DNA from: Thermoanaerobaculaceae bacterium
GTDB taxonomy: Bacteria; Acidobacteriota; UBA4820
Assembly (NCBI GenBank): GCA_012798145.1
Contig: JAAZNT010000245.1
Location: 1-9,528 of the forward strand
Direction of reading: 5' to 3'
DNA length: 9,528 bases
Positions 6,744 through 9,528 of the stretch are shown one piece after another; position 1 is the first letter of the stretch; every line of letters begins with the position of its first letter. A program made the position numbers and the translations under genes. The notes beneath the pieces are model-generated. The model was not told the origin of the DNA. It saw nothing but the letters and a program-made list of their open reading frames with translations, and did not search any database.

Positions 6744-6820
6744 TGGTGGGCCCTCCAGGATTCGAACCTGGGACCTGCCGGTTATGAGCCGGCAGCTCTA
6801 ACCAGCTGAGCTAAGGGCCC
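6744..6820 (-). tRNA. tRNA with CAU anticodon, probably tRNA-Ile2 (lysidine type)
   Basis: The 77-base cloverleaf on the minus strand is complete. It has a perfect seven-pair acceptor stem GGGCCCU/AGGGCCC, D stem GCUC/GAGC, anticodon stem GCCGG/CCGGC with loop CUCAUAA, T stem CCAGG/CCUGG with UUCGAAU, discriminator A and an encoded CCA. The anticodon CAU occupies 6784-6786. CAU occurs in initiator Met, elongator Met and Ile2 tRNAs. Paired first bases exclude an initiator. The acceptor pairs C4-G69 and C5-G68 and the GGxCCxUUAGCUCAG start match Ile2 tRNAs, in which TilS converts the C to lysidine so that AUA is read. E. coli elongator Met has U4-A69 and A5-U68 instead. A CAU tRNA is certain and the Ile2 identity is likely. 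Confidence 0.97.
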
Positions 6821-7143
6821 AGCATAACCAACTTAATATACCACTTTTTTCAAAAAAAAACAAGTTTTATTAGAAAAATTTTAACAAGTGATTAGAGATT
6901 GCTTAGGCAAAACGGAAATTTGTTTTGAAGATTTTTGAGTGTGTTTTATATTGCCGAAGGCAAACTACCTGCCGATTATGTGGTTTATTATCTTCCATTT
7001 TCTCTAATGAAACTCGTTGAAAAATTTATTCTATTGACAAATTTGGGATAAACCCAAACCAATTCATACTACTCCTTTTTTAGAAAACAAGAGAAAAAAA
7101 TTTTTATGGGCAAACCGCTTTAAAATGAAAAGGCAAGCAAAAG
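6821..7143. other. Intergenic region between the tRNA and GYD genes
   Basis: These 323 bases are very AT-rich. The left end holds the tRNA promoter. Two small inverted repeats can be seen: TTGCC-GAA-GGCAA at 6951-6963 and TTTGGG-ATAAA-CCCAAA at 7043-7059. Neither is followed by a convincing T run in the direction needed to end the GYD gene. A + strand reading frame runs open from a GTG at 6941 to TAA at 7121-7123 (60 codons), with no good ribosome site and no recognisable family. I do not call it a gene. Confidence 0.6.
6835..6863 (-). promoter_or_regulatory. Promoter of the tRNA gene
   Basis: On the minus strand TTGTTT (6858-6863) and TATATT (6835-6840) are 17 bases apart. TGG ahead of TATATT gives an extended -10, and a T-rich spacer lies between the boxes. 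The -10 is 14 bases from the first base of the tRNA, so the leader would be only a few bases. The -35 box is weak (3 of 6 consensus bases), and the call rests on the extended -10 and its position. Confidence 0.6.
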
Positions 7144-7446
7144 CTATTTTAATGTGTCTTTTAAGACCTTCAAGTATTGTTCATAAGGCAGGGCTTCCCA
7201 ACTTTCAGCGCTTACAGCACCATAAGTTCTTGAGATCAAGGATACTTTGTGTGCAGTTTCAACGCTGTCTGCCTCATAGATGTCCATAAAATCGTAAGGT
7301 CCTAAAATTGAGTAGTGAGCGATCCATTTTACATCAGGGCACACTTTCTTAACTTTTTTTAACCACTCTTTTCCTTTTTTTGCCCTTTCTTTCGGTTTTT
7401 CAAGAACTTCTGGTGAAAGTTTCGTCATTAAGATGAAAGTCGCCAT
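7144..7446 (-). CDS. GYD domain protein
   Basis: This 100-residue protein is a single small alpha/beta domain. It starts MATFILMTKLSPE, which fits the GYD opening strand followed by a helix of the type x-K-x-R-A-K-x-G. It then has HYSILGPYDFMDIYEADSVE (about 57-76), where GPYD is the family's namesake G-x-YD turn. A second helix and strand (KVSLISRTYGAVSAES) complete the ferredoxin-like fold. GYD proteins have no agreed function. An upstream in-frame ATG at 7467 would add seven residues, but it lies inside the citF end and overlaps the ribosome site. AAAGGAGG sits five bases before the ATG at 7446, which is therefore the chosen start. The gene follows citF by 13 bases and is co-transcribed with citEF, which hints at a link to citrate lyase, but this is inference. 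Confidence 0.82.
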   Translation of the reverse strand: MATFILMTKLSPEVLEKPKERAKKGKEWLKKVKKVCPDVKWIAHYSILGPYDFMDIYEADSVETAHKVSLISRTYGAVSAESWEALPYEQYLKVLKDTLK

Positions 7447-7459
7447 TTTATCCTCCTTT

Positions 7460-9019
7460 CTATCCAATTTTCCAGATGCTGTCTATTACCGTTCCGTCAA
7501 CCCATTTTACAACCGCCACAACCCCATCGCTTCTTCTGTGTGGATTGGGTTTTCCTCCACAAATTTCATAAATCTCCTTTTGCAAAGTCTTAATATCTTT
7601 TATCGGAAGTTTGGAATTTTTTACTTTGTCCAAGAGGTCTTTTCTTTTTGGATTTATACATATTCCTCTTTCTGTCACAATAACATCAATAAGTTCAGAC
7701 GGTCCTGTCAATGTAGTGACTTCATCCACAATAACGGGAATTCTGTCTCTCATTGCAGGAACTGCAAGTATTGTGCAGTTTGAAAAGAGGCAGTTCTGCC
7801 AGCCGCCTATTCCGTGAAGCAGTTTTCCATCTGAATGGGTCACAACATTTGCGTTGAAATTCACATCCACTTCTGTCGCTCCCAAAACTACAGCGTCCAC
7901 AAACTGACCGAAAAACCCTTTTCCATTGTAATTGTAGCTTGTGAATGGACTTGTCGCTATGTGTCTTGGATTGTCTCTCATACTTTCAACGCCGAACAAA
8001 TCAAAAGTTTGTCCGTCAAGAATGTAATCAGTAAGCCCTTCGTTAAGAAGTTCAACAAGATATTTTGTGGAACCTCCTCTTACAAAACGGGCTTTAACTC
8101 CCTTTTTCTTCATTTTTTCTTTGAGGAACAGGACAAAAGCGAGTGCTATTCCTCCAGCGCCGGCTTGAAATGAAAAGCCGTCTTTCATAATTTCTGTTTC
8201 TTCAAGAAAATCTGCGACAAGTTGAGCGATCAAAAGTCTATCTGGGCTTTTTGTTATTTCAGTGGTCCCAGAGACAATTTTTGAAGGGTCTCCGATTTTG
8301 TCAACAACAACTACAGCGTCAACATAATTGCCCTGAATCTGCCAAGGAATGCAGGGGAAAGGAACAAGGTTGTCAGTAACGACGATCACTCTGTCAGCAT
8401 ACATTGAATCGGCAAGAGCAAAATTGAGCGAACCGCAGGCGGCGGGACCATTTACGCCGTTTGCGTTTCCAAAAGGATCTGCCGATGGAGCCGCAATGAC
8501 TGCTATGTCTATATGAACCTCTCCGTCCTGAATTGCCTGCCACCTTCCTCCGTGAGAGCGCAAAACTCCAAGCCCTCTCATCTTTCCTTGTGTGCAGTAG
8601 TCTCCCAAAGGGCCATTCATTGAACCTTCAATGTGATGGATTATTCCCTTTTCCATAAGTTCAATGGCAGTTATGTGGCAGGGAAAAGAGGCAGACGGAA
8701 ACCAGACTAAATCTTTTAGTCCCATTTCCTTAAAAACTTCAAACATCATATTTGCTACAAAATCGCCGTTTCTAAAGTGGTGATGCGTTGAAATTGTCAT
8801 TCCATCTCTTATTCCGCAAAGTTCAAATGCCTCTTTGAGATTCCTCACAACTTTATTGCCGTCTTTGGGATAGTCTGCAGAACAAAATACAGGAGGAGAT
8901 GCTTTTTTGCCTTTTGGTTTGATTTTGTCAACGCCGGCAAAAGGCGTTTGCTCTTTTCCGTTGACAGACAAAGGTACCAATCTTCCCAGTGCGTTTTTTA
9001 CCAATTCAATTTTAGCCAT
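7460..9019 (-). CDS. citF: Citrate lyase alpha subunit (citrate:acetyl-ACP transferase)
   Basis: The 519 residues follow CitF along their whole length. Marks include TISTHHHFRNGDFV (about 75-88), HGGRWQAIQDGEVHIDIAV, DPFGNANGVNG, CGSLNFALAD, VEVDVNFNANV-like ATEVDVNFNANVVT, RDRIPVIVDEVTTLTGPS, VTERGICINPKRKDLLD and the closing VAVVKWVDGTVIDSIWKIG. CitF moves the acyl-carrier thioester from acetyl to citrate, forming citryl-ACP, which CitE cleaves to oxaloacetate. The ACP subunit CitD is needed and presumably lies upstream of the window. The ATG is one base after the citE stop, and the ribosome site AGAGGAAGAGG is embedded in the last codons of citE. The length agrees with known CitF proteins. 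A citramalate lyase alpha subunit is a close relative and cannot be fully excluded. Confidence 0.94.
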   Translation of the reverse strand: MAKIELVKNALGRLVPLSVNGKEQTPFAGVDKIKPKGKKASPPVFCSADYPKDGNKVVRNLKEAFELCGIRDGMTISTHHHFRNGDFVANMMFEVFKEMGLKDLVWFPSASFPCHITAIELMEKGIIHHIEGSMNGPLGDYCTQGKMRGLGVLRSHGGRWQAIQDGEVHIDIAVIAAPSADPFGNANGVNGPAACGSLNFALADSMYADRVIVVTDNLVPFPCIPWQIQGNYVDAVVVVDKIGDPSKIVSGTTEITKSPDRLLIAQLVADFLEETEIMKDGFSFQAGAGGIALAFVLFLKEKMKKKGVKARFVRGGSTKYLVELLNEGLTDYILDGQTFDLFGVESMRDNPRHIATSPFTSYNYNGKGFFGQFVDAVVLGATEVDVNFNANVVTHSDGKLLHGIGGWQNCLFSNCTILAVPAMRDRIPVIVDEVTTLTGPSELIDVIVTERGICINPKRKDLLDKVKNSKLPIKDIKTLQKEIYEICGGKPNPHRRSDGVVAVVKWVDGTVIDSIWKIG

Positions 9020-9020
9020 T

Positions 9021-9528
9021 TTATTCCTCTTCCTCTCGCCAATTGGTATTCAAAATGCCAAGTTTTTCTGATAGGGCAATAGTTTTTAACGCTCTTTTGA
9101 CAACCGGAGGGTCAACCATTTTGGAGCCTAAGGAGACGACAGCCAAACCTTTTTTTTCCGCTTCTTCAAAAGCGAGAACTATTTTTTTCGCTTTTTCTAT
9201 CTCTTTTTGAGAAGGGGCGAAAGCTTGATGAATTATTGGTATTTGTCTTGGATGGATGCAACCTTTTCCTTCAAATCCCATAGATTTGGATTCCAGACAG
9301 GATTTGTAAAGCCCATCGTTGTCGTTGACATCAGAAAAGACAGAATCTATTGGCTGGACTCCGGCAGCCCTTGCGGCATTCACAACAACCGAGCGAGCCC
9401 AGAAAGATTCTTTGCCTTCAACAGTTCTTTCAGCGCCAATATCCGCTGTGTAATCTTCAAGTCCTATTGTAAGTCCGACAACATTTGAAGAGGATGAGGC
9501 TATATAACTTGCCTCAAAACAACCCAGA
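9021..9528 (-). CDS. citE: Citrate lyase beta subunit, C-terminal part (partial)
   Basis: The gene continues past the right edge. The 168 complete codons visible here form the C-terminal part of the HpcH/HpaI-type CitE fold. Marks include GLTIGLEDYTADIGAERT, where the ED pair belongs to the Mg-binding site, then WARSVVVNAARAAGVQPIDS and VFSDVNDNDGLYKSC. GFEGKGCIHPRQIPIIHQAF and a helical tail ending EEEE follow. CitE splits citryl-ACP into oxaloacetate and acetyl-ACP. The open frame runs upstream of the internal GTG at 9383 to the edge without a stop, so 9383 is not the start. The glutamate-coding tail doubles as the ribosome binding site of citF, coupling the two subunits. Related malyl-CoA or citramalyl-CoA lyases share the fold, but the adjoining citF makes citrate lyase (or citramalate lyase) the best call. 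Confidence 0.92.
   Translation of the reverse strand, partial: LGCFEASYIASSSSNVVGLTIGLEDYTADIGAERTVEGKESFWARSVVVNAARAAGVQPIDSVFSDVNDNDGLYKSCLESKSMGFEGKGCIHPRQIPIIHQAFAPSQKEIEKAKKIVLAFEEAEKKGLAVVSLGSKMVDPPVVKRALKTIALSEKLGILNTNWREEEE

Noticed and set aside
6951..6963. Small hairpin TTGCC-GAA-GGCAA as a terminator
   Set aside because: It has five base pairs, a three-base loop and no following T tract. It lies about 180 bases beyond the GYD stop.
7043..7059. Inverted repeat TTTGGG-ATAAA-CCCAAA as terminator or operator
   Set aside because: The stem is only six base pairs, no T run follows on either strand, and it is not placed at a promoter. It is too weak to call.
7035..7071. Perfect TTGACA at 7035-7040 as a + strand promoter in the gap
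   Set aside because: No acceptable -10 lies 16-18 bases downstream. The nearest candidate, CATACT, is 25 bases away, and no + strand gene follows.
7447..7467. ATG at 7467 as start of the GYD protein
   Set aside because: The extra seven codons are the AAAGGAGG ribosome site itself and overlap the end of citF. The ATG at 7446 is properly spaced and begins the conserved domain.
9381..9383. GTG at 9383 as start of a short separate gene
   Set aside because: The frame is open to the right edge and the upstream residues (GLEDYTADIGAERT) are conserved CitE sequence, so this is an internal Val codon.

Overview
The window comes from an AT-rich bacterial chromosome and consists almost entirely of tightly packed protein genes. 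A predicted outer-membrane OmpA-like protein indicates a diderm (Gram-negative-type) cell. Genes for citrate lyase and a CoA-disulfide-reductase-like flavoenzyme fit an anaerobic or microaerophilic lifestyle. From memory, DUF507 proteins are mainly known from groups such as Acidobacteriota, Aquificota, Nitrospirota and deltaproteobacterial lineages, which agrees with a non-enteric diderm. The phylum cannot be fixed by reading alone.

Left part, + strand (1-2853): the last codons of enolase (eno), a short FtsB/DivIC-type division protein, a ComF-type phosphoribosyltransferase, and an exported protein joining propeller-like repeats to a transglutaminase-like core. The first three overlap by stop/start tetranucleotides and the fourth follows after 12 bases, so they look like one operon. 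It ends in a strong symmetrical hairpin that also serves the convergent ompA-like gene.

Middle part, - strand (2875-6863), read right to left: a tRNA gene with anticodon CAU (tRNA-Ile2 by its acceptor stem) with its own extended -10 promoter and a hairpin terminator. Then come a coiled-coil/zinc-ribbon protein, a DUF507 protein and a CoA-disulfide-reductase-like flavoprotein in a tight row. Last is an OmpA-family protein with two long proline runs, which has its own promoter. The tRNA terminator ends directly against the ribosome binding site of the zinc-ribbon gene, so that gene must start at the GTG at 6643 rather than further upstream.

Right part, - strand (7144-9528): the C-terminal part of citrate lyase beta subunit (citE, running off the window), the complete citrate lyase alpha subunit (citF), and a small GYD-domain protein, closely spaced as an operon. 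A 320-base gap (6821-7143) separates this block from the tRNA. It holds the tRNA promoter and little else that can be supported.

I found no mobile element, CRISPR array or clearly new multi-gene system. The points most worth a second look are the Cys that replaces the usual peptidoglycan-binding Asp in the OmpA-like protein, the propeller-transglutaminase fusion next to cell-division and competence-type genes, the terminator abutting a ribosome binding site, and the GYD protein at the end of the citrate lyase operon.
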